Below are positions 1 through 9,369 of a stretch of DNA of 64,000 nucleotides, piece after piece. The notes below the pieces were generated by a model that ran no database searches, had not been told where the DNA came from, and saw only the letters and a program-made list of their open reading frames with translations. The stretch's first letter is position 1; every line of letters starts with the position of its first letter. Made by a program: the position numbers and the translations under genes. The stretch lies in assembly GCF_004770995.1 (NCBI RefSeq), contig NZ_RQHW01000065.1, positions 1-64,000 of the forward strand, written 5' to 3'. The DNA is from Leptospira idonii. GTDB lineage: Bacteria; Spirochaetota; Leptospiria; Leptospirales; Leptospiraceae.

Positions 1-3000
1 CCCACATTCGCTGTCGATTGCAATAGCGGTAATCCCGTTGACGCTAAATTTGCTAAGGGACCTAACAGAGATGCTGTCGCGCTTCCTATCGCTGACAATC
101 CATTCTGGATCGCTGGACCCAAAAATCCTCCCGCTCCCAATGTTAATACGGTTACTGCTGCTGTGATCGCTGTTGACCTTGTTGCTTCCGCTTGTGCTTT
201 CGCTTCAGATCTTCTTCTCTCTATACCAGCTAGTTCTTGTCTTACGAAGGTATTTAATATATCTTTATCGACATTTCCTACACTTGCTACTGTGTTGATG
301 AACAACTGCTTTTGCAACTCTTCCATGATGCCTTTCTGTCCACTTGGTACAGAACTATGATAACTGGTTCCCGTCACAGCTAAGCCGGCGTATTGTTGTG
401 CATTCGCCAAATATCTTCTTTCTGCATACGTTAGTTCCATGTTTCCAGCAAATCGAAGTTCGGTGGCTTCCTTTATTCTTGCGTTCATCTCCGATTCAGG
501 AACTCCTGCTGCGATCAACGCACTCTTGACAATTCCACTTCCTAGTCCGGATATCTGATTCATTATGCTTGTGATCGGATTTTCGTTTATCGCTGCTCGC
601 GTTTTTTTTGCTTCTGCCTTTCCCTTATAGTCCGTAATCATTAAGTCGAGCAAGTCCTTGGGTAGTCCGGAGGCTGTTGCTATGCTGCTCACCATATAGC
701 TTTGTATCAAGGCATCATTTTCTGATTTTAAACTCGCATTCCCTCTTTTGCTCGCTAGAATTTGATTCATTCCCGCATCATATTGTTTTTTGCCTACCAG
801 GCTTTCTATACCAGCTAACGCTATACTATCTGCGATCGTCATTATAGGGGATAGTCCCACAGAATTAAGAAGGGCGGCTTTGCCTGCTTCTGTTTTTGCT
901 ATGTAGTTCTCGAAACTTCGGATCGGATCATTGATGGAGAATGTATTCGCTCTTTCTCTTATATTTCTTGCTTGATCTTCCCTTCTCATATAACCTATGA
1001 TATCTGTTGCCAGTTGGATCTGATCGTCGGATCCTCCCGTGGCTCGGATGAATCCTGCTGCTATGCTTGTATTGATTTGAGATTCGATTTTGCCTTTGAT
1101 GGACGCTTGTATTGCCGATGCTCCCCCTGTCATATACGCAAAGATCAAGTCCTTGAGAAAACTATCCGACGATTCCGCTGTCTGTTTGTTCTGCTGATAT
1201 TTCTTCTCGTTTTGGTTTTCCGCTGTGGCAAGACTGCCTACTGCCGCACTTGCGGCTTTACTATCTTGGCTTAAGCTTTTATAGTATGAATTCAAGTTAT
1301 CATTGTTCGCTACTGATACTATATCCCAATCTCCTTGGCTCCAGGTATCGAATAGATCCTTGCCTGTCGGCGCTGTCACTGCCTTCATTTGGGATAAACT
1401 CACATACTCTTCTCTCGTTGTATACTCCGCTAAGTATTTGCCGTTTACTTTGATGATCTCTCCGGTCTTGATCTGTTTGTATATCGTGGCTACGTTCGTA
1501 TCCGTGTTGATCGTGTATGAGAAATTTTGTTTGATTAGGTCGGAACATCCTGCCGGATTCGCAAAACAAGTCCCGCTTTGTTTTTTTTCTGCTTCGGTTA
1601 ACTTTTCATATTCGATGTATCCTAGTTTGACCTCTTCCTCTCTTGTCAGTTTGCGAACGATCATTCCGTCTACGTATTCCAAATTCAAATCGGCGAGTCG
1701 TTTTAGTTGCAATTCATGATTATTGCCGAAGCAACTCTCATAGTCCTTTCCTGTTTTTCCCTCACAATTGCGGGCAAGCCTTGAGTCTTCCAAGTGTTTG
1801 AGTATTTCTGTGAGTTCCCAACTGCTGGCGTTGAGTGTTCCATCCGGATTGTAGATATTCTGTGCTTGGATGTTTCCTGCTTCGTCTCTGTTTACGAGTG
1901 CTCGTTTTTCCCAGTCCACTCCGTAGGTCATTTGGTTGAGTAAGGTTTCTTGTTCTTTCCTAATTGCGTTTGCGTTGTTTTCATTTAGAGAAAGCAGTTT
2001 GGTGTATTGTTCCACTCCTGTTGTTGTGGAGTTGAAGTAGGAAAATATTTCTTTACCATTCGAGGAAGCGTATGTTTCCACCTCTTTCTCGTAAGCTGCT
2101 CCGAAGATGCTGTATTTCACTTCCTTTGTCTCCGCCTTGTCGGAAACGCCGATGGCTCCTAATAATGCTTGTTTTCCTTCTGTAAAATTTCCATCCAATA
2201 TGGTTTTTAATAAAGAATTTTCTCCTCCTAGAGTGACCGGAGTCGGTTTGATCAGTGTAGGATCTATTTTATCACTTATACTCGTTTGCCCCAATGGAAG
2301 TAAATTTTCCGCTCTTACCGTAGGGAAACTTACTGTGCTGGATACTGTTTCCTTAAATGTAAATTCTGTTTGGGTCAGTCCTATCAGGGAACTTCCGTAG
2401 TTGTTTAGGATTTCGTTGGTTCCCGTGCTTCCCGTTCCGATTCCTATATTCGCCAAATTAGCATTTGCTGTTGTTTGAAATTGGGCTAAATCTTCCGTAT
2501 TCTTTACTTTTCCCGCTTGTTCGTAAAGTTCTATCCATTGAGTGAGCCCTGCCTGCCGTTCCTCTTCCATCTTAGAAAGCCATTGTGATTTTTTGATTTC
2601 CAAATCTTCCATTGACTTTTCGTAATCGGCTTTTGCCTGGGCTTTTAATACGCTGACTTGTGTTTTCCATTCTTTATAAAACTGATCATAGTCGGCTACC
2701 TTTGTTTCCCAACTGCCGATAGCAGGATTGAGATCGTTTACATACAAACTCAATTGTCCGGATAAAGAGGTTCTATTGTTCTTCCAGTAGTCTGCGAAAG
2801 ATCTTGCTCCCAAGTCTTCCACTTCGTACACGAGTCCGTATCCTAGTCCCCCCATAAGGACTCTATCTTCCCAAGGACCGCGCCAGATGCTGTAAGAATG
2901 AAAACCTGCTCCGTCTACTACGTAATTTCCGGCTAAATGGGTTAAGTCGGTAAAGGACAAGATATCCCACTTATTCATTAAATCATTATGATCCGTATAT

Positions 3001-4364
3001 AAGTTGGAAGCAAGTATCTTTACTACTTGTTTGTCAGAGCCGTATCTTCTCTGAATCTCTGCCATGATTCTATCTTGGTCTTTGCTGTAGATGGCAGCGA
3101 CCAGACTTCTGGTGATTTCATCCGTTCCCAAAGTATGGAACATGTTTTCCCCTAATGCTCCGAAGTAGTCCGCTCCTTGTCCTCCGGAGAACCAATCCAT
3201 TGTTTGGTTGGCATATCCGTTGTCTCTCAAATACAAATAATTGAGTCCGTATAGAACCTGATCCACCATCGCAGCTGGGTTCGTATTGTTGGCACTGTGA
3301 TCGTATGTGAATTGAAGTGAATTTTGATAGGTATAGATTCTATTGTCGTATTTAATATAGTTTTGTGTGGCAGATGTGGTTTGGCCGTCTAAAAAAACGG
3401 TGATCTGTGAAGAGATTGTAGAGAGAATTTTGGATACATCTATATCGGTTTTGGATAGTTCATTTCGAATGTCATTCACCAATGCAGTTAAGGTCAATCC
3501 CGCTCCATTCAATTCGTTCGAGTTGGCTTTTTTATAGAGGCATCCTTCTGACAATGTGCACGCTGGTTCCAAATCAGAAGCAAGCTGATTCATCATTTCC
3601 CCCATCGCATTTTTAACAGCCGTTTTATATTGATTAATCGCAGTTAAATTCTGTTGAAACATCACATCCGATTGGTCCAAAGAACTGAGGAAAGCTTCGT
3701 AGTTTTGTTGGATCACCGCCGAGGAATTGGCGAAGTCCGCAGTTCCTGCTTGATAATTCAGATTAAAATTAGCATTCCAATTGCCGATTGCCTGCACCAA
3801 TTGATTTTGCAATTGTCCCGCTTGCGTTGTGTTGTATTGGTACTGCTTGTATAAATCTTCCTGACCGATTCTTTGCAAATAAGTTTCTTCGATTCTTCCG
3901 CTGTTCAGCTTGGAGATGAATTCGTTTCTATTGCTTAAAAAATCCAGGTTCGCCCGATGTTCCCAATCGTTCATAGCAACGATCTTTTGAGATTCCAATG
4001 CTTTTTGAACCGCATCCTTATACGCTTCCACATCGTTATAGGAATCGCTTTCCGTAATTTGAGATACATGATTGTAAATGGCCTGGTCCGCTTCATTTTC
4101 CCAATACGCTCGGATCAATCCTTTATAATAGTTCACTTGTTCCGTCCATGCAGAGAGACTGTTTTGGAAATAACTTTGTCCATACACACGATTCATCAGA
4201 TTCGTGTCATAACCTTCCAATTGCAGTTGAGGGAATGGGTCGGAGAGTAATCTTCCTGCGAACAATAGAATTGCACTGATCAGCAGTATCTTTTTTCTTT
4301 TCGTTTTATTTATTATATTTGAAAAACCTATTTTCCTAAAGAGCTTTCTAATTATATTTTCCAT
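1..4364 (-). CDS. Giant exported protein, Leptospira large-protein family (3' end beyond window)
   Basis: An open frame runs without a stop from ATG at 4364 to the left edge, about 1454 codons, so the C-terminus is missing. After a basic N-terminus there is one hydrophobic segment (ILLISAILLFAGRLL when read from about residue 23), which fits an export signal. The rest is rich in Asn, Gln, Ser and Tyr, with many coiled-coil-like stretches, and a Gly/Ala/Leu-rich hydrophobic part near the left edge (GAGGFLGPAI). This resembles the very long Leptospira proteins that databases class as TIGR04388-type, by my recollection. A GAGAG sequence lies just before the ATG. Its role is unknown; surface or structural function is only a guess. 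Partial only because of the window edge. Confidence 0.8.
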   Translation of the reverse strand, partial: MENIIRKLFRKIGFSNIINKTKRKKILLISAILLFAGRLLSDPFPQLQLEGYDTNLMNRVYGQSYFQNSLSAWTEQVNYYKGLIRAYWENEADQAIYNHVSQITESDSYNDVEAYKDAVQKALESQKIVAMNDWEHRANLDFLSNRNEFISKLNSGRIEETYLQRIGQEDLYKQYQYNTTQAGQLQNQLVQAIGNWNANFNLNYQAGTADFANSSAVIQQNYEAFLSSLDQSDVMFQQNLTAINQYKTAVKNAMGEMMNQLASDLEPACTLSEGCLYKKANSNELNGAGLTLTALVNDIRNELSKTDIDVSKILSTISSQITVFLDGQTTSATQNYIKYDNRIYTYQNSLQFTYDHSANNTNPAAMVDQVLYGLNYLYLRDNGYANQTMDWFSGGQGADYFGALGENMFHTLGTDEITRSLVAAIYSKDQDRIMAEIQRRYGSDKQVVKILASNLYTDHNDLMNKWDILSFTDLTHLAGNYVVDGAGFHSYSIWRGPWEDRVLMGGLGYGLVYEVEDLGARSFADYWKNNRTSLSGQLSLYVNDLNPAIGSWETKVADYDQFYKEWKTQVSVLKAQAKADYEKSMEDLEIKKSQWLSKMEEERQAGLTQWIELYEQAGKVKNTEDLAQFQTTANANLANIGIGTGSTGTNEILNNYGSSLIGLTQTEFTFKETVSSTVSFPTVRAENLLPLGQTSISDKIDPTLIKPTPVTLGGENSLLKTILDGNFTEGKQALLGAIGVSDKAETKEVKYSIFGAAYEKEVETYASSNGKEIFSYFNSTTTGVEQYTKLLSLNENNANAIRKEQETLLNQMTYGVDWEKRALVNRDEAGNIQAQNIYNPDGTLNASSWELTEILKHLEDSRLARNCEGKTGKDYESCFGNNHELQLKRLADLNLEYVDGMIVRKLTREEEVKLGYIEYEKLTEAEKKQSGTCFANPAGCSDLIKQNFSYTINTDTNVATIYKQIKTGEIIKVNGKYLAEYTTREEYVSLSQMKAVTAPTGKDLFDTWSQGDWDIVSVANNDNLNSYYKSLSQDSKAASAAVGSLATAENQNEKKYQQNKQTAESSDSFLKDLIFAYMTGGASAIQASIKGKIESQINTSIAAGFIRATGGSDDQIQLATDIIGYMRREDQARNIRERANTFSINDPIRSFENYIAKTEAGKAALLNSVGLSPIMTIADSIALAGIESLVGKKQYDAGMNQILASKRGNASLKSENDALIQSYMVSSIATASGLPKDLLDLMITDYKGKAEAKKTRAAINENPITSIMNQISGLGSGIVKSALIAAGVPESEMNARIKEATELRFAGNMELTYAERRYLANAQQYAGLAVTGTSYHSSVPSGQKGIMEELQKQLFINTVASVGNVDKDILNTFVRQELAGIERRRSEAKAQAEATRSTAITAAVTVLTLGAGGFLGPAIQNGLSAIGSATASLLGPLANLASTGLPLLQSTANV

Positions 4365-4632
4365 CTTACTCTCGTTTCAGCACAAACAAATCTCGATTTA
4401 TTGCGAGATAGGTCATTTAACTGAAGAAAGGAAGATCTATCCAGAAAAAAATCTTTAGTTCTATTATTGGCAGTGCGCCGCTTTTTTCTTTTTCGCACAC
4501 TTTATACGGAATATACGTATGTTTTTTTATTTTTTTAGATCGAATTTGGCGCCTTATCCGGCTCTCCCTCGACGAGGGCGCTCGGTCGATCCGGGGCGTT
4601 TCGTATATGGAAATTTTATTTCCTACCTATGT
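4365..4632. other. Intergenic region with GC-rich palindromic patch
   Basis: This 268-bp gap lies between the methyltransferase stop and the giant-protein start, both on the minus strand. It should carry the giant-protein promoter and possibly a terminator for the methyltransferase. A GC-rich block at about 4549-4600 stands out from the AT-rich surroundings. It contains the perfect stem CCCTC-GAC-GAGGG at 4566-4578. I could not identify it with a known repeat. No convincing gene is present. Confidence 0.4.
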
Positions 4633-5505
4633 TCACTTAACCGTAAGGATCGCCATCATATCCCCTTGATTCGTTTTTTTTACCAAAGGATCTGCGATCT
4701 TTTTGATCATACGAAATAGAAAACCAGCATTGGGTTTGGAAGTAAGTCCGCTTCCGTAAGAAAGAGAAACGGAAGATTTATAATTCAATTTCTTCAATAA
4801 GGATAAAAGTCCTGAAAGAGAGTAATAATACAGATGCTCCGGAACATTCAGATAACGCCAGTTCGGCCCCTTCCAACGAGCGAGAATCCCGTATCTGCAT
4901 GTGGATAAAACCAAACATCCCCCCGGTTTCAAATGGCGGTAGATTTTCTCTAAAGTTTCTTTCGGTTTATGAAGATGTTCTATGGTCGCCCATAAGGTAA
5001 TGACATCATACTGTTTTTGAAACCCCTTGTCCCAAGAAAGAAAATCTTCCTGATGCACAGTGAGTCCCAATTTTTCTCTGGCAAATCGAACCGGTCCGTC
5101 TGCGACTTCGATCCCTTCGGAACGGTATCCTTTGGAGCGCATATAATCCACGAAATATCCTGCGGCACATCCTATGTCCAAAGAACTCAAAGAGGCGCCA
5201 GTCTGTTTATAATTTTTTTCCCATTCGAAGAATTTAAGGTCTGTTAAATTTAACTGAAAGACTCTGGAGATTTCACTGCGAATGGCATCCGAATAATAAT
5301 TATCATAACCCCGATCCGTTCTTTGAGTAAAATAGGAGTCGGAATAATAACGAATCACCTCAGCCAAACTCGGTTGAGGGTTGACTTGCACAAGCCCACA
5401 AGACTTGCATTTTACGATATGAAACTCCTCTCCCAGAGGACTTTGTTTCGAAAAAAGTGCAGAGAAGGTTTTCCCTTCACAGGTATTGCAAACTACCATT
5501 TCCAT
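4633..5505 (-). CDS. Class I SAM-dependent methyltransferase with N-terminal zinc-binding cysteines
   Basis: The 290-aa protein begins with paired cysteines C6/C9 and C33/C36, a likely small zinc ribbon. A Rossmann methyltransferase domain follows, with motif [11 protein letters not shown] near residue 110 and a downstream acidic residue (GIEV). A later segment, [13 protein letters not shown], matches the post-motif II region of Methyltransf_11/23 enzymes that act on small molecules, sugars or lipids. The substrate cannot be read from sequence. It follows the metal-transport permease after only 21 bp on the same strand, so it may be co-transcribed, but nothing ties it to metal metabolism. Homologues of this layout are common in surface polysaccharide loci. 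Confidence 0.8.
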   Translation of the reverse strand: MEMVVCNTCEGKTFSALFSKQSPLGEEFHIVKCKSCGLVQVNPQPSLAEVIRYYSDSYFTQRTDRGYDNYYSDAIRSEISRVFQLNLTDLKFFEWEKNYKQTGASLSSLDIGCAAGYFVDYMRSKGYRSEGIEVADGPVRFAREKLGLTVHQEDFLSWDKGFQKQYDVITLWATIEHLHKPKETLEKIYRHLKPGGCLVLSTCRYGILARWKGPNWRYLNVPEHLYYYSLSGLLSLLKKLNYKSSVSLSYGSGLTSKPNAGFLFRMIKKIADPLVKKTNQGDMMAILTVK

Positions 5506-5526
5506 AGAAACAGTATCGGAGGAAAT

Positions 5527-6366
5527 TCAAAAGAAACGTTTGATTAAACTGCGAACCGTCAAAATCAAAAAGGATAAAATGCACATAAAAAGAATGATCG
5601 TGGAAGAAGTGGGAAAAAACACCTCCTCCCCGTGATGATGAAACCCGGTGAGGCTAAGGAAAAAACCTCCTATCGTTCCCAAAAGAGAGAAAAGAATCGA
5701 AAGAAGAGCTAGGATCTTAGTCGAACGAACGAAAGGCAAAAGAGTGAAAACGGGAAGAAGTAGATGAGCTATGGAATAAAAAGAACCCAAAAGATTCACT
5801 GAAACAGTGACCGCAGTGGAAAGGATCATATAAAACAGAATGTCGTAGAAAATGGGATTTCCGATTTGAATTCTATATTCGTCCCGATCGAAACTTAGAA
5901 AAAGAAATCTTCTGAAAAAAGAAAGATAGAATATGAAAGCTAAAGAAGCAATCCAGATACCGGCGGAGTCCAGTTTCACTTCGGAAGTCAAAATATCCCC
6001 GAAATAAGAGGCCATCAAATGGTTCTGAACATCCCCACCTAATGCGAGTAAAATCTGGGACAAGGAAGCGAAAAATACGAACAAAATTCCCAAAACCACA
6101 TCTTCTTTGATATGAGTGGATTTATGAAGAAGAACAATGGGAAAGATAAGCGCACTGGAAAGCAAAATGGGAGCCAAGTCTCTATCCCAACCCATAAACA
6201 GACAAAAGGCGACGGAAAAACCGACTGCTTGTGATAAGGTGACTCCGAAAAAAGTCATATTCCTCAGAACGAGTAAAATTCCCAATACGGAAAGTAAGGC
6301 TCCTAAAATTCCGCCTACGATCATCTGAGGCAGAAATAAATCCCAATTTTGTATTACATTAGTCAT
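5527..6366 (-). CDS. znuB: Metal (probably zinc) ABC transporter permease, ZnuB-like
   Basis: This multi-spanning protein belongs to the ABC-3 permease family (ZnuB/MntB type). It begins MIVGGILGALLSVLGILLVLRNMTFFGVTLSQAV in two pieces, the typical first helices and loop of the family, with about eight hydrophobic segments in all. I chose ATG at 6366 (279 aa) over the longer frame from 6432, because it overlaps the ATPase stop by only 8 bases and matches family length. A histidine-containing loop, HHHGEE, lies near the C-terminus. With the ATPase and binding protein upstream it forms a full importer. Zinc is preferred over manganese because of the shared operator with a COG0523 GTPase; that is inference. 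Confidence 0.85.
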   Translation of the reverse strand: MTNVIQNWDLFLPQMIVGGILGALLSVLGILLVLRNMTFFGVTLSQAVGFSVAFCLFMGWDRDLAPILLSSALIFPIVLLHKSTHIKEDVVLGILFVFFASLSQILLALGGDVQNHLMASYFGDILTSEVKLDSAGIWIASLAFIFYLSFFRRFLFLSFDRDEYRIQIGNPIFYDILFYMILSTAVTVSVNLLGSFYSIAHLLLPVFTLLPFVRSTKILALLSILFSLLGTIGGFFLSLTGFHHHGEEVFFPTSSTIILFMCILSFLILTVRSLIKRFF

Positions 6367-7066
6367 GGTGGTGGCAGTGAGGGGGTTTTTGTCCTTCTGA
6401 AATTTTGTAAAACTTTCCTTCGTCGATTTCAAAGATTTCGGAAAAACCTTGTCTCCAATCGTGAGTGAGACTGTGAGTGATTACGAACAAAGAACGATTC
6501 GCTTCGTGAATGTATTCTTCCAAAATCTCTTGGAACAATTCCCTGGACTCATGATCCAAAGAATCCATAGGTTCATCCAAAAACACCAAATTCGCTTTGG
6601 TAAAGAGGGAACGTAAAATCAAAACCCTTTGCAACTGACCTCCGCTGCACTCAGAAATTTGTTTCTTTAAAAAATGACGGATTCCCGTTCTTTCGATCAG
6701 AAACAATTCCTCATCCGTGAATTTTTTCTTAGGAAGAAAACTAAAACCTATATTCTTAGGCATCAGCAACACTTCCTTCACTGACAAAGGAAAATCAAGG
6801 CGCATCTTTTTCGCCTGAGGCACGTAAGATGAAGATTTGAGTTCAGGAAAATCAATGGAGCCGGACAAAGGAGGAATGAGCCCAGTCAATGTTTTGAAGA
6901 CGGTCGTTTTTCCAGCTCCGTTCCCTCCGATAAGAGCGTACGTTTTGCCCGGCTGAATGTCAAAACTGACATCGGAGACTACGGGAAAACCGCTTCTGTA
7001 TCCGACGGAAAGGTTGTTCGTTCTTAAAAAATAAGATTTAGTTTGATTTTGTTCTATCACTTGCAT
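6359..7066 (-). CDS. znuC: Metal ABC transporter ATP-binding protein, ZnuC-like
   Basis: A 235-aa ATPase with Walker A GGNGAGKTT (about residue 48), signature CSGGQLQRV, Walker B LVFLDEP and the H-loop histidine in ITH. The C-terminus is unusual, ending PPHCHHHD, a possible metal-binding tail. The gene overlaps the binding-protein gene by 29 bases upstream and the permease by 8 bases downstream, which indicates translational coupling. It should energise import of Zn(II), or another divalent metal, across the inner membrane. Confidence 0.88.
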   Translation of the reverse strand: MQVIEQNQTKSYFLRTNNLSVGYRSGFPVVSDVSFDIQPGKTYALIGGNGAGKTTVFKTLTGLIPPLSGSIDFPELKSSSYVPQAKKMRLDFPLSVKEVLLMPKNIGFSFLPKKKFTDEELFLIERTGIRHFLKKQISECSGGQLQRVLILRSLFTKANLVFLDEPMDSLDHESRELFQEILEEYIHEANRSLFVITHSLTHDWRQGFSEIFEIDEGKFYKISEGQKPPHCHHHD

Positions 7067-7997
7067 CGCGTATCTTCTGCAACATTATTTTTAAAGTCTC
7101 TTCATAGGTAGTCGCTTCCGGAGTTCCTCCTACGGAAACAGGCATCACAAGCACGATACTTCCGGGAACCTTGGAAGAAACATATTCCGCATACTTGGGA
7201 TTATGATACGGTCCTAGTAGAATGATTTTGATTTTTTCCGCAATCATATAACTTACCACTTGGTCCATATAACGAACTGATGGCGGAACTCCCGGACGTT
7301 CCTCTATCGTAAGATTTGCAGTGAACTTGAATCGGGAGGCCAAATAAACGAATTGGTCGTGGAAAACGGCGACTTTCAATCCGAAGTAAGGCTCCATTTT
7401 TTTCAGCTCCTCTTTCGTAAGGGAAATGATTCTTTTTTTGAAAGAAGCGAAATTATCATCGTAGTAAGAATGATTCAAGGGATCGACTCGATTCAATGCG
7501 CTTCTGATATTGTCCGCCATTTGAATGGCATTGATGGGATCGTTCCAATAATGGGGGTTTCCATAGATATGCATATCTCCCATAGAACGGTCCATCATTA
7601 CGGTCGGCTCTCCCAAGATCTTCACTTGAACGGAAGTATCGCAGTAACCCGGCTGCCCTTTTTGGATTTTGATGTTTCTGGACTGCTGCTGAATGTAAGG
7701 AACCCAGCCTACTTCCAAATCCAATCCCACCATACACAAAATATCCGCCTGATTGAGGCGAACCAAAAAATCAGGACGAGTCATCACGAAGTGAGGGTCA
7801 TCGAATCCTCGAATTAAACCGGAGACATCTGCCTTATCACCTGCGATTTGTTCTGCGATATATTTAATGTCCGTAGTAGTAGCGACTAGGGATACTTTCG
7901 CCTGCAAGGAGAAAGAAATCAGAAACATTCCTAAAAATAAAAACAATCGTAGGGTTTTATTTCCATTAGGATCGAATCGAAATGATGTTACTCGCAT
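7038..7997 (-). CDS. znuA: Metal ABC transporter substrate-binding protein, ZnuA-like
   Basis: This is a cluster 9 (ZnuA/TroA-type) periplasmic binding protein. ATG at 7997 has GGAG six bases upstream, so I prefer it to the frame starting at 8051; it gives 319 aa with a signal peptide ending near SLQA. Likely metal ligands are the histidines in DPHF (about residue 69), NPHYW (about 149) and VFHDQF (about 213). The protein lacks the long His/Asp-rich loop found in many ZnuA proteins. It sits between an outer-membrane protein and the ATPase, so it probably passes periplasmic metal to the permease. Confidence 0.85.
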   Translation of the reverse strand: MRVTSFRFDPNGNKTLRLFLFLGMFLISFSLQAKVSLVATTTDIKYIAEQIAGDKADVSGLIRGFDDPHFVMTRPDFLVRLNQADILCMVGLDLEVGWVPYIQQQSRNIKIQKGQPGYCDTSVQVKILGEPTVMMDRSMGDMHIYGNPHYWNDPINAIQMADNIRSALNRVDPLNHSYYDDNFASFKKRIISLTKEELKKMEPYFGLKVAVFHDQFVYLASRFKFTANLTIEERPGVPPSVRYMDQVVSYMIAEKIKIILLGPYHNPKYAEYVSSKVPGSIVLVMPVSVGGTPEATTYEETLKIMLQKIRDASDRTKSN

Positions 7998-8013
7998 TTT
8001 CTTCTCCATTAAA

Positions 8014-9342
8014 TCAATAACTGTGTGCAGGATGCGAACCCAAAATGGCAACCGCCTGAACGTATCCTCTGTATTCCTTGGACTCTTGTCCCGTTTCTTT
8101 GGAATAATCCTGAATGAAACGTCTTTCCGCAGAAACTCTGATTTTCCCGAATTCGGAACTATGAAAAGTCACCTGAAGGGACTGTGCTTCCACAGCATTA
8201 TTCGCATATTTCCCGTTTTTGTCTGTTAGATTTTTATCTGTATAATAATCGTAACGAAACCCCAATGACCATAATTGATGAAACTTATAATCGATAAATA
8301 AATAAGTTCCCCATTTATTCTGAGAACCTGGTTTGGATTTTTCAAAAGTCGTTAGATTTATGGTTTCGGGAAAAATTTCCTGTTGGTACCAAGTTTCCGT
8401 CATGATGATGAATTCTTTTAAATTGGACTGGTTCCAGCGAAGAACCGCATCGAAACCGTAAAGATATCTTTGGTTCCTTCTGTCTTGGGTAGGTTCATAA
8501 CGAACCCCGGAAAAACCGAATTGAGTTCCCCAGTTGTTTCCGAAGTAATAAAAATTTTTGAGATGAATGTATCCCATCGGATTGTTCTTTTGAACTCCTT
8601 CCGAATGGGCATGCCCCCATTTTTTTCCGTTCGTTGCACCTAACACCAATTCCTGAGTGATGTATTTCCAGGGAAGAAGTATGCTGAATTCAGCCCCCGT
8701 ATCCATCGCGGATTCCCATCCGAAAAATCGTTCGTGAACGATGGGGGACATGGTGAACGGTCTATCATGAGAGTGGATTTTATTCAATCTGCCGATGTCC
8801 ATAAACATTTGTCCCGCTTTTAAAGACATGTTATATGGTAAAAAAGGAAGCTGGATCCATGCCTCATGAACTTCGTAAAAATATTTTCCGTTCTCTCCGT
8901 GAGCGGCAGCTAAAAAGTTTCCTCTCAGCCACTGATCCACAGCACCGCTGAACCCGAATTCGGCGGTCCGTATGTCCAATTTATTATCAGTAGAATGAGG
9001 TTTGTTTTTGTCCCAGCCGCCTACTATGTCTATGGCAACGGATGCGTCCATCATCAGGTTCTGAGCTGATCTGTTGATTTGATTGTTCGATTGTACGGGA
9101 GAAGTGGTTCCTCTGGAATCTTCGGAGCCCTTGCTTCTTTTTTCCTGCTCCTTGAGATCTTTCTCCAAATCATCTTCCCAATTATTACCGGAAGAAGAAG
9201 TGGAAGAGGTATTCTGAGCTAAAGAAGGAATGTCTTTCAATTCCTTTTCCCAAGTATCCGTCTCTGCAAAAAGTAAAAACGAAAACAGAGTAAGTGCAAT
9301 CGAAACACTTACTCTTCCTTTCAAACTAAAAAAAAATTTCAT
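8014..9342 (-). CDS. Predicted outer-membrane beta-barrel protein of the zinc-import operon
   Basis: The frame extends to a TTG at 9348, but ATG at 9342 is the better start (442 aa). A signal peptide ends near LLFAETD. A charged, Ser-rich linker follows with EKELKD/EDDLEKDLKE acidic-basic stretches (about 25-75). The remainder alternates polar and aromatic residues, as in a porin, with many Trp, Tyr and Phe, and the C-terminus is aromatic (HPAHSY). Histidines are frequent (HSHDRP, GHAHSE, NKPHSTD). It lies 27 bp after the lipoprotein gene and 16 bp before the binding-protein start, so it is probably the outer-membrane channel for the metal. The family is not one I can name with certainty. Confidence 0.72.
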   Translation of the reverse strand: MKFFFSLKGRVSVSIALTLFSFLLFAETDTWEKELKDIPSLAQNTSSTSSSGNNWEDDLEKDLKEQEKRSKGSEDSRGTTSPVQSNNQINRSAQNLMMDASVAIDIVGGWDKNKPHSTDNKLDIRTAEFGFSGAVDQWLRGNFLAAAHGENGKYFYEVHEAWIQLPFLPYNMSLKAGQMFMDIGRLNKIHSHDRPFTMSPIVHERFFGWESAMDTGAEFSILLPWKYITQELVLGATNGKKWGHAHSEGVQKNNPMGYIHLKNFYYFGNNWGTQFGFSGVRYEPTQDRRNQRYLYGFDAVLRWNQSNLKEFIIMTETWYQQEIFPETINLTTFEKSKPGSQNKWGTYLFIDYKFHQLWSLGFRYDYYTDKNLTDKNGKYANNAVEAQSLQVTFHSSEFGKIRVSAERRFIQDYSKETGQESKEYRGYVQAVAILGSHPAHSY

Positions 9343-9369
9343 TTTCAAATGCGGATTCTACGAAACTAA

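Noticed and set aside
4519..4719. Plus-strand frame in the intergenic GC-rich patch
   Set aside because: It crosses the minus-strand methyltransferase end, has no ribosome-binding site and no protein-like composition.
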